A DNA stretch of 64,000 nucleotides. Source: Pseudomonas putida. GTDB lineage: Bacteria > Pseudomonadota > Gammaproteobacteria > Pseudomonadales > Pseudomonadaceae. Numbering within the stretch: position 1 is the stretch's first letter; the number at the start of each line of letters is the position of its first letter. Under the pieces are notes generated by a model. That model did not search any database. It was not told the DNA's origin and saw nothing but the letters and a program-made list of their open reading frames with translations. The DNA lies in assembly GCF_002025705.1 (NCBI RefSeq), contig NZ_CP018846.1, positions 1,479,501-1,543,500 on the forward strand, read 5' to 3'. The translations under genes and the position numbers were made by a program. Of the stretch, positions 53,615 to 62,560 are shown piece by piece.

Positions 53615-54319
53615 TCATTGGCCGGGCTGGTCGTCCGGGATGTTGAGTTGAATGCCCATGCGCTGGCCCTCGGCGAGGATGTGCTGGCGCATCTGGGCGC
53701 TGGCCTGGGCGCTGTTGCGTTCGCGAATGGCGCGCACCACGGCTTCGTTTTCCTTGAGCCGCGCGGCCAGGTGCTCGGGTGAGTTGCGCAGCATGCTGGC
53801 GCTCTGCTTGAGGGCGTTGCCGGTCTGCTGCACCACGCTCTGGAAGATCGGGTTGGTGGTCAGGGCGAACAGTGCCTCGTGAAACGCAATGTAGGCCTTG
53901 ACCCCGGCTTCGCTGTCATCGGCTTCCAGGGCCTCGCGCATGTCCATCAGGGTCAGGCGAAGCTGGCCGATGTCCTGGTTGTTGGCCGATTGCGCGACCA
54001 GGCCGACGATGAACGGTTCGAGGGTGTAGCGCAGCTCCAGCACATCGGCCAGGCTGGCCGCTGCGGTACTTTCGGTGGTGGGGTCCTGGGGCGCCGGCTC
54101 GGCGTCCAGCACCAGCACCCCCTTGCCCGGCAGCGCACGCACCAGGCCCAGGGTTTCCAGCACGGTCACGGCTTCGCGCAGGCTGGGGCGGCTGATGCCC
54201 AGTTGCTCGGCGAGTTCGCGCTGGCCGGGCAGCATGTCACCGGAGCGCCACTGGCCACGGGCCAAGGCCTGGCGCAGTTTTTCCACCACTGAGTTGACGA
54301 CGGTCGATGAGCTGATCAC
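53615..54319 (-). CDS. FadR-subfamily GntR transcriptional regulator
   Basis: 234 residues. The N-terminal DNA-binding domain reads LPGQRELAEQLGISRPSLRE, then the FCD effector domain. It lies 44 bases after the DctA-like gene on the same strand and likely controls it, perhaps through the two repeated sites at 55750 and 55816. AGGAG precedes the ATG. The effector is unknown; dicarboxylates or related acids are likely. Confidence 0.88.
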   Translation of the reverse strand: MISSSTVVNSVVEKLRQALARGQWRSGDMLPGQRELAEQLGISRPSLREAVTVLETLGLVRALPGKGVLVLDAEPAPQDPTTESTAAASLADVLELRYTLEPFIVGLVAQSANNQDIGQLRLTLMDMREALEADDSEAGVKAYIAFHEALFALTTNPIFQSVVQQTGNALKQSASMLRNSPEHLAARLKENEAVVRAIRERNSAQASAQMRQHILAEGQRMGIQLNIPDDQPGQ

Positions 54320-54363
54320 GGTTTGCTCCTGGAAGGGCCGGCGTCAGCGCCGGCCACTTTGGC

Positions 54364-55674
54364 TCAGAATTCCTGTTGATGGGGGTTGGCTTGCTTGCGT
54401 GGCGCAGGGGCGAAGCCGGGTTTGCCATCGAGTACGTTCTGTGCACGTTCCAGATCGATGTCCTTTTCCCAGCGGGCAATGGCCACGGTGGCCACGCAGT
54501 TGCCGATCAGGTTGGTCAGTGCCCGGCCAATGCCCATGAACCAGTCCACCGCCAGCACCAGTACCAGGCCCACCACCGGGATCGCCGGCACGGCGGTCAG
54601 GGTCGCGGCGAGGATCACCAGCGCCGAGCCTGGGATGCCGTGAGCACCCTTGGAAGTCACCAGCGACACCAGCAGGATGGTCAGCAGGTCGGTCATTTCC
54701 AGTGGCGTGCCGGTGGCATTGGCGATGAACACGATGGCCAGGGTCAGGTAGATGGAGAAACCGTCGAGGTTGAACGAGTAGCCGGTGGGGATCACCAGGC
54801 CGACGGTGGAGCTGCCGATGCCCAGGTGTTCCAGCTTGCGCATGATCTGCGGCAGCACGGCGTCTGACGAAGCAGTACCGAGGACAATGGTCAGTTCTTC
54901 ACGCAGGTACTTGATGAACGGCAGCAGTTTCAGGCCCGACACGCGCATCACGGTACCCAGTACGATCAGCACGAAGCCGGCGCAGGTCAGGTAGAACAGT
55001 GCTACCAGGCCACCCAGGTGCTGCAGCGATTCCAGGCCGTACTTGCTGGTGGTGAAGGCAATGGCACCGAACACACCGATCGGCGCCAGGCGCACGATCA
55101 TGCCCATGATGCGGAAGATCACGTGGCTCAGCTCGTTGATCAGTCGCGAGATGCCAGCGGCCGATTCGCCCACCAGGTTCAGGGCGCTACCGAAGAGCAC
55201 CGAGAACAGCAGCACCTGGAGAATGTTGTTGTCGGCGAAGGCACCGACCACCGAGGTCGGGATCAGGTCCATGAAGAACGCGGTGGCGCCATGGATATGC
55301 TGACCGCGCTCGGCCAGGCCGTTGGCGTCGGCAGTGGAGAGCTGGTCAAGGTGAATGTTGGCGCCGGTGCCGATGCCGCTGCTGAAGGCGAACACCAGGC
55401 CGATGACCAGGGCGATGGTGGTCAGTACTTCGAAGTAGATCACCGATTTAAGGCCGATGCGCCCGACCTTCTTCAGGTCGCCGGCGCCGGAAATGCCGCT
55501 GACCACCACGCAAAAGACGATCAGGCCGATGAGCATCTTGATCAGCTTGATGAAGCCATCGCCTAGGGGTTTGAGTTGCAGGGAGAGGTCGGGGAAGCTG
55601 AGGCCGCAGGCGATGCCGAGGGCAAGGCCGAGCACGACTTGCAGGAAGATCGAACGCGAGCACCATTTGAGCAT
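54364..55674 (-). CDS. DctA-type dicarboxylate/amino-acid:cation symporter
   Basis: 436 residues, DAACS family with about eight membrane segments and two re-entrant hairpins. Motifs include GTASSDAVLPQIMRKLEHLG, VIPTGYSFNLDG and VTSKGAHGIPGSALVILAAT. It takes up C4-dicarboxylates, or related acids such as aspartate, with cations. The start MLKWCSRSIFLQ is chosen. Which substrate it carries is not shown; two FCD regulators follow it. Confidence 0.87.
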   Translation of the reverse strand: MLKWCSRSIFLQVVLGLALGIACGLSFPDLSLQLKPLGDGFIKLIKMLIGLIVFCVVVSGISGAGDLKKVGRIGLKSVIYFEVLTTIALVIGLVFAFSSGIGTGANIHLDQLSTADANGLAERGQHIHGATAFFMDLIPTSVVGAFADNNILQVLLFSVLFGSALNLVGESAAGISRLINELSHVIFRIMGMIVRLAPIGVFGAIAFTTSKYGLESLQHLGGLVALFYLTCAGFVLIVLGTVMRVSGLKLLPFIKYLREELTIVLGTASSDAVLPQIMRKLEHLGIGSSTVGLVIPTGYSFNLDGFSIYLTLAIVFIANATGTPLEMTDLLTILLVSLVTSKGAHGIPGSALVILAATLTAVPAIPVVGLVLVLAVDWFMGIGRALTNLIGNCVATVAIARWEKDIDLERAQNVLDGKPGFAPAPRKQANPHQQEF

Positions 55675-55749
55675 GGGAGTGATCTCTGATCGGTGTCCTT
55701 GCTTCGGTGCCGCACGGGGCGAAAGAGCGCAGGACTTCATTATTGTTGT

Positions 55750-55830
55750 GGTCTTACCGGTTTGTTCAGTGCGGGATCATAAAACCGCGAAAAATCCTAC
55801 ATTGCAAGGGATTTTGGCCTTACCGGTCTG
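55750..55830. promoter_or_regulatory. Duplicated operator candidates upstream of the DctA-like gene
   Basis: GGTCTTACCGGTTTG at 55750-55764 and GGCCTTACCGGTCTG at 55816-55830 match at 13 of 15 positions, 66 bases apart. The second contains GGTCTGACC, the palindromic form bound by FadR-type GntR regulators. Confidence 0.45.
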
Positions 55831-55971
55831 ACCAGTTGTGGGGCATTTGCGCGGGCCAGGCTCTAGTTCGGTGCATGGGGGTAAACAGCGGCGCTTTCGC
55901 GGAGGGGAAATCAGGGCGCTGGCCGGCGCGAAGGGTGTCTTTGCAAGCAGCTTGCCAGAGGCAGGGGGCGG

Positions 55972-56463
55972 TCACTGCCCGAGCGGCGGGGCCATGTGCT
56001 TGACCGCAGCCAGTTCTGGGTGTGCCACCAGCTTGTCGATGTGCAGTGCGTCGTCGTTCATCCAGCTTTCGCTCAGCACCCGATAGTGCTCCATGTCGCG
56101 GCAGCGCAGGCGCAGGCTGTAGTCGAAGTGACCGCTGATCAGCTGGCACTCGTACACTTCCGGGCAGGCCAGCATGGTGGCTTCGAAGGCCTTCTGCGCG
56201 GCGCGCCCGCTCTGGTTGGACAGGGCCACCAGCACCAGCAGGGACAGCCCTGGGGCGAGTTTCTGCAGGTCGATGATCGCGCCGTAGCCGCGGATCACGC
56301 CACGTCGTTCAAGTTTGCGCACGCGCTCCAGGCAGGGGCGTGGCGTGAGGTGGACCAAGGTCGAGAGCTTTTCGAAGGTGATGCGGCCATCGTGGCGCAG
56401 CACCTCGAGAATGGCTTCATCGATGCGGTCCAGAGGTTGTGCATTGGCGTCCTTGGTGTCCAT
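55972..56463 (-). CDS. Lrp/AsnC family transcriptional regulator
   Basis: 163 residues. The helix-turn-helix is around ITFEKLSTLVHLTPRPCLER and the RAM effector domain follows to the end. It lies 75 bases after ornithine cyclodeaminase on the same strand. It may regulate that gene in response to an amino acid. Start MDTKDANAQP is chosen; a TTG six codons upstream also opens the frame. Confidence 0.88.
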   Translation of the reverse strand: MDTKDANAQPLDRIDEAILEVLRHDGRITFEKLSTLVHLTPRPCLERVRKLERRGVIRGYGAIIDLQKLAPGLSLLVLVALSNQSGRAAQKAFEATMLACPEVYECQLISGHFDYSLRLRCRDMEHYRVLSESWMNDDALHIDKLVAHPELAAVKHMAPPLGQ

Positions 56464-56538
56464 GCGCGGGGCTTCTTTCAAAAGTGGGCATGGACAGGGT
56501 AGGCGTAATCCGGGGCCGCTGCGCGGCCCCGGGGTTTA

Positions 56539-57603
56539 TCAGGCGCAGGCAGTGTCTGCCTTGCGCATCGAGCGCACGCCAACCACGCGCGGTTGCAGCA
56601 GAGAGTAGAGGTCTTTCGGGTTCTCAAGCTTTGGCACCAGCGTTATGTCCTGGCCAATGCCCAGCATGCGCGCGGTGTCCAGCACATAGCGCAAGGCCGA
56701 GTAATCCTCCAAGGCAAATCCGACCGAGTCGAACAGGGTTACTTGCCCTGCATCCTCACGGCCTCGGACAAGCCCGGCGACCACCTGCCAGAACTCGACC
56801 ACCGGCGAGTCGGCCGGCATCTGCTGGATCTCGCCTTCGACCCGGCTCTGTGGTTCGTATTCGACGATCACTCGCGCCTGTTCGACGATGTCACGGTGCA
56901 GTTCGGTCTTGCCCGGGCAATCGCCACCCACGGCGTTCAGGTGCATGCCCGGTTCGATCATTTCCGGCGTGAGAATGGTCGCGTAGGCCTTGTCTGCAGT
57001 GACCGTGGTGACGATATCGGCACCGCGCACCGCTTCGGCAACGGAGCTGGCAACGCTGAGTTTCAAGCCCGGGCGGCCGGCCAGGTTGGCCACCAGCTTG
57101 GCCGTGGCTGCCGGATCGATGTCATACAAGCGGATCTCGTCGATACCCAGCAGGGTGTTGAAGGCGATGGCCTGAAACTCGCTCTGCGAGCCGTTGCCGA
57201 TCAGTGCCATGCAGCGGCTGTCTTCCCGTGCCAGGTAGCGGGCAGCCAGCGCCGAAGTGGCGGCGGTGCGAACCGCCGTGGTCAGGGTCATTTCGCTGAG
57301 CAGCAGCGGGGTGCCGGTGTCGACATCGGCCAGGGTGCCGAAGGCCATCACGGTGGGCAGGCCATGTTGGGTGTTCTTCGGATGGCCGTTGACGTACTTG
57401 AAGGCGTACAGGCTGGCGTCTGACACCGGCATCAGTTCGATGACCCCGCCGGGCGAGTGGTTGGCCATCCGTGCACATTTCTCGAAGGCCTGCCAGCGCA
57501 GGTAGTCCTGGCGGATGTACTCGGCCATCTCCACCAGGCAGGTGGGCAGGCCTTTGCGGTTGATCAGGCGGGCGAGGTCTTGCACATCGATATAGCGGGT
57601 CAT
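56539..57603 (-). CDS. ocd: Ornithine cyclodeaminase
   Basis: 354 residues of the OCD/mu-crystallin family. It converts L-ornithine to L-proline and ammonia with bound NAD. The Rossmann part holds MALIGNGSQSEFQAIAF and ADIVTTVTADKAY; the substrate region holds KYVNGHPKNT and the catalytic Asp is likely in VGGDCPGKTEL. The length and sequence resemble the structurally known P. putida enzyme. The Lrp gene follows. Confidence 0.9.
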   Translation of the reverse strand: MTRYIDVQDLARLINRKGLPTCLVEMAEYIRQDYLRWQAFEKCARMANHSPGGVIELMPVSDASLYAFKYVNGHPKNTQHGLPTVMAFGTLADVDTGTPLLLSEMTLTTAVRTAATSALAARYLAREDSRCMALIGNGSQSEFQAIAFNTLLGIDEIRLYDIDPAATAKLVANLAGRPGLKLSVASSVAEAVRGADIVTTVTADKAYATILTPEMIEPGMHLNAVGGDCPGKTELHRDIVEQARVIVEYEPQSRVEGEIQQMPADSPVVEFWQVVAGLVRGREDAGQVTLFDSVGFALEDYSALRYVLDTARMLGIGQDITLVPKLENPKDLYSLLQPRVVGVRSMRKADTACA

Positions 57604-57788
57604 GACAGGTCTCCTTGCGGCGACGCCTCCAGCGTGGGTTCTGGTGATATTGTCGGGCTTGGAGCGTGGCGATGCTGGCTGAAGCAGGGGCTGGCGGCAG
57701 CGGTAGCGGTTGATTTCGCGGCAGGCCACAGCCGAATCGGCTGTGCTCAAGTGCCGGAGCCGTGGCAGGCGGCAAGAAGGCTTGAGGC

Positions 57789-57823
57789 AAAAAAAACGGC
57801 ACCTGCCAGAGGTGCCGTTTTCA
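57789..57823 (-). terminator. Terminator downstream of folD
   Basis: ACGGCACCT-GCCAG-AGGTGCCGT with T run on the minus strand (A run on the plus strand). It ends the folD transcript. Confidence 0.9.
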
Positions 57824-57835
57824 TGTCACGCGGTA

Positions 57836-58690
57836 TTACTTGTGCAGCTCTTCGGCGGCATACAGCGTGTTCTCCAGCAGGCAGGCGCGGGTCATCGGCC
57901 CGACACCACCTGGAACCGGAGTGATCCAGCCGGCGCGCGGCAGGGCAGTTTCATAGACCACGTCGCCCACCAGCTTGCCATCTTCCTGGCGGTTGATGCC
58001 GACGTCGATGACGATGGCGCCTTCCTTGATCCACTCACCCTTGACCAGGCCCGGCTTGCCGGCGGCCACTACCACCAGGTCGGCGCGACCGACGTGGCCG
58101 GCCAGGTCCTTGGTGAAGCGGTGGCAGACGGTCACGGTGCAACCGCCCAGCAGCAGCTCCATGGCCATCGGGCGGCCGACGATGTTGGACGCGCCGACGA
58201 TGACCGCGTTCATGCCGTACAGGTCCTGCCCGGTGCTTTCCAGCAGGGTCATGATGCCTTTTGGCGTGCACGGGCGCAGCAGCGGAATGCGCTGGGCCAG
58301 GCGGCCGATGTTGTACGGGTGGAAGCCGTCGACGTCTTTGTCGGGGCGGATGCGCTCGAGCAGCAGCGAGGCATCCAGGTGCGCTGGCAGCGGCAGCTGC
58401 AGCAGGATGCCATCGACGGCCGGGTCGTCGTTGAGGCGGTCGATCAGCTCGGTCAGCGCTTGCTGCGTGGTCTCGCTAGGCAGGTCGAATGCCTGGGAAA
58501 TGAAGCCGACCTCTTCGCAGTCCTTGCGCTTGTGCGAGACATAGACTTGGGAGGCGGGGTCGGTGCCGACCAGGATCACCGCCAGGCCTGGCGTGCGCAG
58601 GCCTTGCTGGCGACGCTCCTCGACACGTTGAGCGATCTGCTTGCGCAGGTTGGCGGCGATCGCCTTGCCATCGATTAGGTGTGCAGTCAT
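57836..58690 (-). CDS. folD: Methylenetetrahydrofolate dehydrogenase/cyclohydrolase FolD
   Basis: 284 residues. Bifunctional: NADP-dependent oxidation of 5,10-methylene-THF and hydrolysis to 10-formyl-THF. The catalytic Lys is in [14 protein letters not shown]. The folate-binding segment [12 protein letters not shown], the Rossmann region [17 protein letters not shown] and the C-terminal [19 protein letters not shown] are typical. Start [10 protein letters not shown] matches the family length. Confidence 0.95.
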   Translation of the reverse strand: MTAHLIDGKAIAANLRKQIAQRVEERRQQGLRTPGLAVILVGTDPASQVYVSHKRKDCEEVGFISQAFDLPSETTQQALTELIDRLNDDPAVDGILLQLPLPAHLDASLLLERIRPDKDVDGFHPYNIGRLAQRIPLLRPCTPKGIMTLLESTGQDLYGMNAVIVGASNIVGRPMAMELLLGGCTVTVCHRFTKDLAGHVGRADLVVVAAGKPGLVKGEWIKEGAIVIDVGINRQEDGKLVGDVVYETALPRAGWITPVPGGVGPMTRACLLENTLYAAEELHK

Positions 58691-58824
58691 AGACGCGTGA
58701 TTAACCATCGAGAAAGGAACAATAAAGAGGGCGCATTCTCGCACGACATCGTCCAAGGGCAAAGGCGGGTGGTCGGGCAAATCCCCTAACCCCTTAAATA
58801 ATTTAAATTTTTTGGAGAAAGGTG

Positions 58825-58853
58825 TTGACGACCTCCGGGCTCGCCTATAAGAT
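58825..58853 (+). promoter_or_regulatory. Promoter of the tRNA cluster
   Basis: TTGACG (58825-58830) is followed at 17 bases by TAAGAT (58848-58853), about 110 bases before the first tRNA. A good -35 and a GC-rich downstream region are typical of stable RNA promoters. Confidence 0.5.
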
Positions 58854-58960
58854 TCGCCGCACTTGTCGGGCACAGCCTAGCACTGGTTGGCGAAGTCGGG
58901 CAGAATGAGTGGTTTAGCAGTTACCTGTTAAGGCCTCGTTCGGTTAGGCTTCAAGCTTAA

Positions 58961-59037
58961 GCGCCCGTAGCTCAGCTGGATAGAGCATCCGCCTTCTAAG
59001 CGGATGGTCGCAGGTTCGAGTCCTGCCGGGTGCGCCA
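58961..59037 (+). tRNA. tRNA-Arg (TCT)
   Basis: 77 bases with a complete cloverleaf. The anticodon loop CTTCTAA gives TCT. T-loop GGTTCGAGTCC and encoded CCA are present. First of four tRNAs. Confidence 0.97.
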
Positions 59038-59080
59038 TTTAGGCAGCTTGGGCAAACAAGTAAGGCTGTAATGCAATATG

Positions 59081-59156
59081 GTGGGCGTAGCTCAGTTGGT
59101 AGAGCGCTGGATTGTGATTCCAGTTGTCGTGGGTTCGATTCCCATCGTCCACCCCA
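59081..59156 (+). tRNA. tRNA-His (GTG), copy 1
   Basis: 76 bases, anticodon GTG in ATTGTGATT. The preceding G (59080) can serve as the G-1 pairing with C73. Identical to the copy at 59341. Confidence 0.97.
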
Positions 59157-59165
59157 TATTCGACG

Positions 59166-59202
59166 AAGGCGCCTTTGATTGAATGATCTGGCGCCTTTGT
59201 TT
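59166..59202 (+). terminator. Hairpin between tRNA-His and tRNA-Leu
   Basis: AAGGCGCC and GGCGCCTT pair across a ~16-base loop, followed by TGTTTT. May act as a partial terminator or processing site inside the tRNA cluster. Confidence 0.5.
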
Positions 59203-59212
59203 TAAGCGTTAC

Positions 59213-59297
59213 GCGGACGTGGTGAAATTGGTAGACACACTGGATTTAGGTTCCAGCGGCGCAAGCTGTAAGAGTTCGAGTCTCTTCGTCCGCACCA
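59213..59297 (+). tRNA. tRNA-Leu (TAG)
   Basis: 85 bases with a long variable arm (CGGCGCAAGCTG). Loop TTTAGGT gives anticodon TAG. CCA is encoded. Confidence 0.97.
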
Positions 59298-59340
59298 TGC
59301 TTCTGTAAGTTGTATCGCAGCACTGCAACACCGCAATATG

Positions 59341-59416
59341 GTGGGCGTAGCTCAGTTGGTAGAGCGCTGGATTGTGATTCCAGTTGTCGTGGGTTCGATT
59401 CCCATCGTCCACCCCA
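59341..59416 (+). tRNA. tRNA-His (GTG), copy 2
   Basis: Identical over 76 bases to the copy at 59081, and the flanking GCAATATG upstream and CATATT downstream are shared too. This indicates a recent tandem duplication of about 90 bases around tRNA-Leu. Confidence 0.97.
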
Positions 59417-59423
59417 TATTTTT

Positions 59424-59460
59424 CAAAGGCGCCTTGATCGTGAGATCGGGCGCCTTTGTT
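59424..59460 (+). terminator. Terminator of the tRNA cluster
   Basis: AAAGGCGCC and GGCGCCTTT pair around a short loop that can itself pair (GATC/GATC), followed by T-rich sequence. Confidence 0.75.
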
Positions 59461-59490
59461 GTTTCTGGCGTTGCATGTCTTGGGTCATGT

Positions 59491-59721
59491 GTCGCCATTG
59501 AGATCGAGCGCCCGCGCGGCGCATCGCGGATAAATCCGCTCCTACATTTGCTGCAATGTGGCCATGCCTGTGAGGTCATGGTTGTCAGCCTTGTTTGCAA
59601 GGATCGAGACATGCGCCAAGGCTGGCAACCATGGCGTGACAGGTTCGGCACGTTGCAACAAATGTAGGAGCGGATTTATCCGCGATGCGCCGCGCGGGCG
59701 GCGCTCGGTCTCGCAGGCGCT
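59491..59721. repeat. 230-bp imperfect palindromic element, copy 2
   Basis: Same layout as 20529-20761. Ends, GGATTTATCCGC arms, and the inner CAACGTG/CACGTTG-type arms all recur, with about 85-90% identity by eye. It lies just past the tRNA terminator. Confidence 0.88.
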
Positions 59722-59856
59722 AAAAGGCTCAAGTCACAAACTTCACAGCCATCACTCATTTCCCCCTTGCAATACTCTGGTGACACCCCAATAAAAGCTG
59801 TTAGATTTCAGCCGGTTGAAACGCCGGCCCAGATTTGGCTGGCAGAGGAATGACCA

Positions 59857-60156
59857 ATGATTGCAAAAGAAGCCCGCCAGGCCCTGGCGCTGCAGCGCTT
59901 CGCTGAAGCCAACCCGCAACTGCTCGAGGAAATTCGCGAGCTGGATGCGCGTGAGCAGGCCCAGCAGATCGAGTGGGCATTCGAGGATGCTGCCGATGAG
60001 CAAGGGATTCAGCCCTGGGAGCTGGCGTTGCAGTTGATCGCCGAAAGCCCCGAGCAGCTGCAGGCCATGCGCCTGGAGACCCATCGCGAGGTGGCTGAGG
60101 CGCTGGGTATGGAGTGGGAAGAGTACTGCCAGTTCAACGAGATCGACCCCGAATAA
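59857..60156 (+). CDS. DUF6388 family small protein
   Basis: 99 residues, acidic, mostly helical. The start MIAKEARQALALQRFAEANP and the end EWEEYCQFNEIDPE resemble a small pseudomonad family annotated as DUF6388. No signal or catalytic motif. AGAGGAATGACCA precedes the ATG. It stands between the tRNA cluster and tig. The following 60157-60406 holds no gene but has an ATATATAT-containing stretch and is probably the tig promoter region. Confidence 0.72.
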   Translation: MIAKEARQALALQRFAEANPQLLEEIRELDAREQAQQIEWAFEDAADEQGIQPWELALQLIAESPEQLQAMRLETHREVAEALGMEWEEYCQFNEIDPE

Positions 60157-60406
60157 GGCGTCGTCGCTTTTGTACCGGCTGTTGTATCACAAGGTATTTC
60201 GGTTGCGTGCCGCCAGCGGGCGTTGCGCTGCCTTCTATATATAGAGGCCTGGCACTTCATTGTGCGGGCCATGCAAGTTAATCGACCGGCGAGGTATCCC
60301 GTCGTCCCGGGTGGGGTGACTTCTGGTGCGTGACTCACTAGAATGTTTGCCCTTGATTCTGGAGTCGGGCTATCGCCGGCTAACGTCTGTGCAACGAGGA
60401 ATATCC

Positions 60407-61720
60407 ATGCAAGTTTCTGTTGAAAACACTTCCGCTCTCGAGCGCCGCATGACCATCGCCGTTCCGGCCGAGCGCGTCGAGAACGAAGTCAACAAGCGTC
60501 TGCAACAGACTGCCAAGCGCGCCAAGGTCGCGGGCTTCCGTCCAGGCAAGGTGCCGATGAGCGTGATCCGTCAGCGTTTTGAAGCCGATGCCCGCCAAGA
60601 GGCTTTCGGTGACCTGGTCCAGGCTTCCTTCTACGAAGCCATCGTCGAGCAGAAGCTGAACCCGGCTGGCGCTCCGGCCGTTGAGCCGAAGTCCTTCGAG
60701 AAGGGCAAGGACCTGGAATTCGTTGCCATCTTCGAAGTGTTCCCGGAGTTCACCGTTGCCGGCTTCGACTCGATCAACGTCGAGCGCCTGAGCGCCGAAG
60801 TGGCTGACGCCGACCTGGACAACATGCTGGAAGTCCTGCGCAAGCAGAACACCCGCTTCGAGGCCGTCGAGCGCGCTGCGCAGAACGACGACCAGGTCAA
60901 CATCGACTTCGTCGGCAAGGTCGACGGTGAAGTGTTCGCCGGTGGTTCCGCCAAGGGCACCCAGCTGGTACTGGGTTCCGGCCGCATGATCCCTGGCTTC
61001 GAAGACGGCCTGGTTGGCGCCAAGGCCGGTGAAGAGCGCGTTGTCAACGTGACCTTCCCTGAGGACTACCAGAACCTGGACCTGGCTGGCAAAGCCGCCG
61101 AGTTCACCATCACCGTCAACAGCGTTTCGGCACCTGCGCTGCCAGAGCTGAACGAAGAATTCTTCGCCCAGTTCGGCATCAAAGAGTCGACCCTGGAAGG
61201 CTTCCGCACCGAAGTTCGCAAGAACATGGAGCGTGAACTGCGCCAGGCGATCAAGACCAAGGTCAAGAACCAGGTCATGGACGGTCTGCTGGCCGCCAAC
61301 CCGATCGAAGTGCCGAAGGCTCTGCTGGAAAACGAAGTCAACCGTCTGCGCGTGCAGGCTGTTCAGCAGTTCGGTGGCAACATCAAGCCTGAGCAACTGC
61401 CGGCCGAGCTGTTCGAAGAGCAAGCCAAGCGCCGTGTGGTGCTGGGCCTGATCGTCGCCGAAGTGGTCAAGCAGTTCGAGCTGAAGCCAGACGAAGGCAA
61501 GGTTCGCGAAATGATCGAAGAAATGGCTTCGGCTTACCAAGAGCCTGAGCAGGTCATCTCCTGGTACTACAAGAACGACCAGCAACTGAACGAAGTGCGT
61601 TCGGTTGTGCTGGAAGAACAAGTTGTAGATACTGTTCTGCAGAAAGCGACTGTGACCGACAAGTCGGTCTCGTACGAAGATGCCGTTAAGCCAGCACAGG
61701 CTCCTGCCGAAGCTGAGTAA
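60407..61720 (+). CDS. tig: Trigger factor
   Basis: 437 residues. The ribosome-binding loop is in GFRPGKVP at residues 44-51. The FKBP-type PPIase domain is at about 150-245 ([18 protein letters not shown]), and the helical C-terminal chaperone domain follows. It binds nascent chains at the exit tunnel. CGAGGA lies before the ATG. It heads the tig-clpP-clpX order, each gene separately spaced. Confidence 0.97.
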   Translation: MQVSVENTSALERRMTIAVPAERVENEVNKRLQQTAKRAKVAGFRPGKVPMSVIRQRFEADARQEAFGDLVQASFYEAIVEQKLNPAGAPAVEPKSFEKGKDLEFVAIFEVFPEFTVAGFDSINVERLSAEVADADLDNMLEVLRKQNTRFEAVERAAQNDDQVNIDFVGKVDGEVFAGGSAKGTQLVLGSGRMIPGFEDGLVGAKAGEERVVNVTFPEDYQNLDLAGKAAEFTITVNSVSAPALPELNEEFFAQFGIKESTLEGFRTEVRKNMERELRQAIKTKVKNQVMDGLLAANPIEVPKALLENEVNRLRVQAVQQFGGNIKPEQLPAELFEEQAKRRVVLGLIVAEVVKQFELKPDEGKVREMIEEMASAYQEPEQVISWYYKNDQQLNEVRSVVLEEQVVDTVLQKATVTDKSVSYEDAVKPAQAPAEAE

Positions 61721-61744
61721 TACGGTTCTCTCGTAGGAAACCCC

Positions 61745-61770
61745 ACAAGCCAGCCTTCGAGCTGGCTTGT
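61745..61770 (+). terminator. Hairpin after tig
   Basis: ACAAGCCAGC and GCTGGCTTGT make an exact 10-bp stem around CTTCGA. There is no T tract, so read-through to clpP is possible. Confidence 0.5.
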
Positions 61771-61810
61771 GCGTTATCAAGCCATGACTATTTGGGAGTG
61801 AGCGCAGGAC

Positions 61811-62452
61811 ATGTCCCGCAATTCTTATATTCAGCAGAGCTCTGACATCCAGGCCGCAGGCGGCTTGGTCCCGATGGTTATCGAGCAGTCCGCCCGTGGC
61901 GAACGCGCCTATGACATCTACTCGCGCCTGTTGAAGGAGCGAGTGATCTTCCTGGTTGGCCCTGTAGAAGACTACATGGCCAACCTGGTAGTGGCGCAGA
62001 TGCTTTTCCTTGAGGCGGAAAACCCGGACAAGGATATCCATCTTTACATCAACTCCCCAGGTGGTTCGGTGACGGCTGGCATGTCGATCTACGACACCAT
62101 GCAGTTCATCAAGCCGGATGTGTCGACCATCTGCATCGGCCAGGCCTGCAGCATGGGTGCCTTCCTGTTGACCGCTGGTGCCAAGGGCAAGCGTCACTGC
62201 CTGCCTAACTCGCGGGTGATGATTCACCAGCCGCTGGGCGGCTTCCAGGGCCAGGCTACCGACATCCAGATCCACGCCCAGGAAATTCTCAGCATCAAGG
62301 CACGTCTCAACGAGCTGCTGGCCTACCACACCGGCCAGGACCTCGAGACCATCCAGCGTGATACTGAGCGTGACAACTTCATGAGCGCCTCGCGCGCGGC
62401 CGAGTACGGTCTGATCGACTCGGTATACGACAAGCGGCAACTGGCCTCCTGA
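61811..62452 (+). CDS. clpP: ATP-dependent Clp protease proteolytic subunit
   Basis: 213 residues. The catalytic triad Ser114 (QACSMGAF), His139 ([10 protein letters not shown]) and Asp188 keeps the known spacing. It forms the double-heptamer protease that works with ClpX or ClpA. A pro-peptide of about 15-20 residues is likely removed. GGGAGTGAGCGCAGGAC precedes the ATG. Confidence 0.97.
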   Translation: MSRNSYIQQSSDIQAAGGLVPMVIEQSARGERAYDIYSRLLKERVIFLVGPVEDYMANLVVAQMLFLEAENPDKDIHLYINSPGGSVTAGMSIYDTMQFIKPDVSTICIGQACSMGAFLLTAGAKGKRHCLPNSRVMIHQPLGGFQGQATDIQIHAQEILSIKARLNELLAYHTGQDLETIQRDTERDNFMSASRAAEYGLIDSVYDKRQLAS

Positions 62453-62560
62453 ACCCAGGTGCCAGAGCAGGTAGGTGCGCAAAGTGCCTACCTGCGGACT
62501 TGAAAAAGCCCGCAATTGCCTTCATCTTGTGTTGCAAGCCTACCGGATTGGATCGATCGA

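Noticed and set aside
58961..59416. tRNA cluster as attachment site for an integrated element
   Set aside because: No integrase gene and no direct repeat of a tRNA 3' end at a distance; the duplication is of whole tRNA genes.
59558..59794. Small frame in the second palindromic element
   Set aside because: Encodes the same repeat-derived peptide; not a gene.
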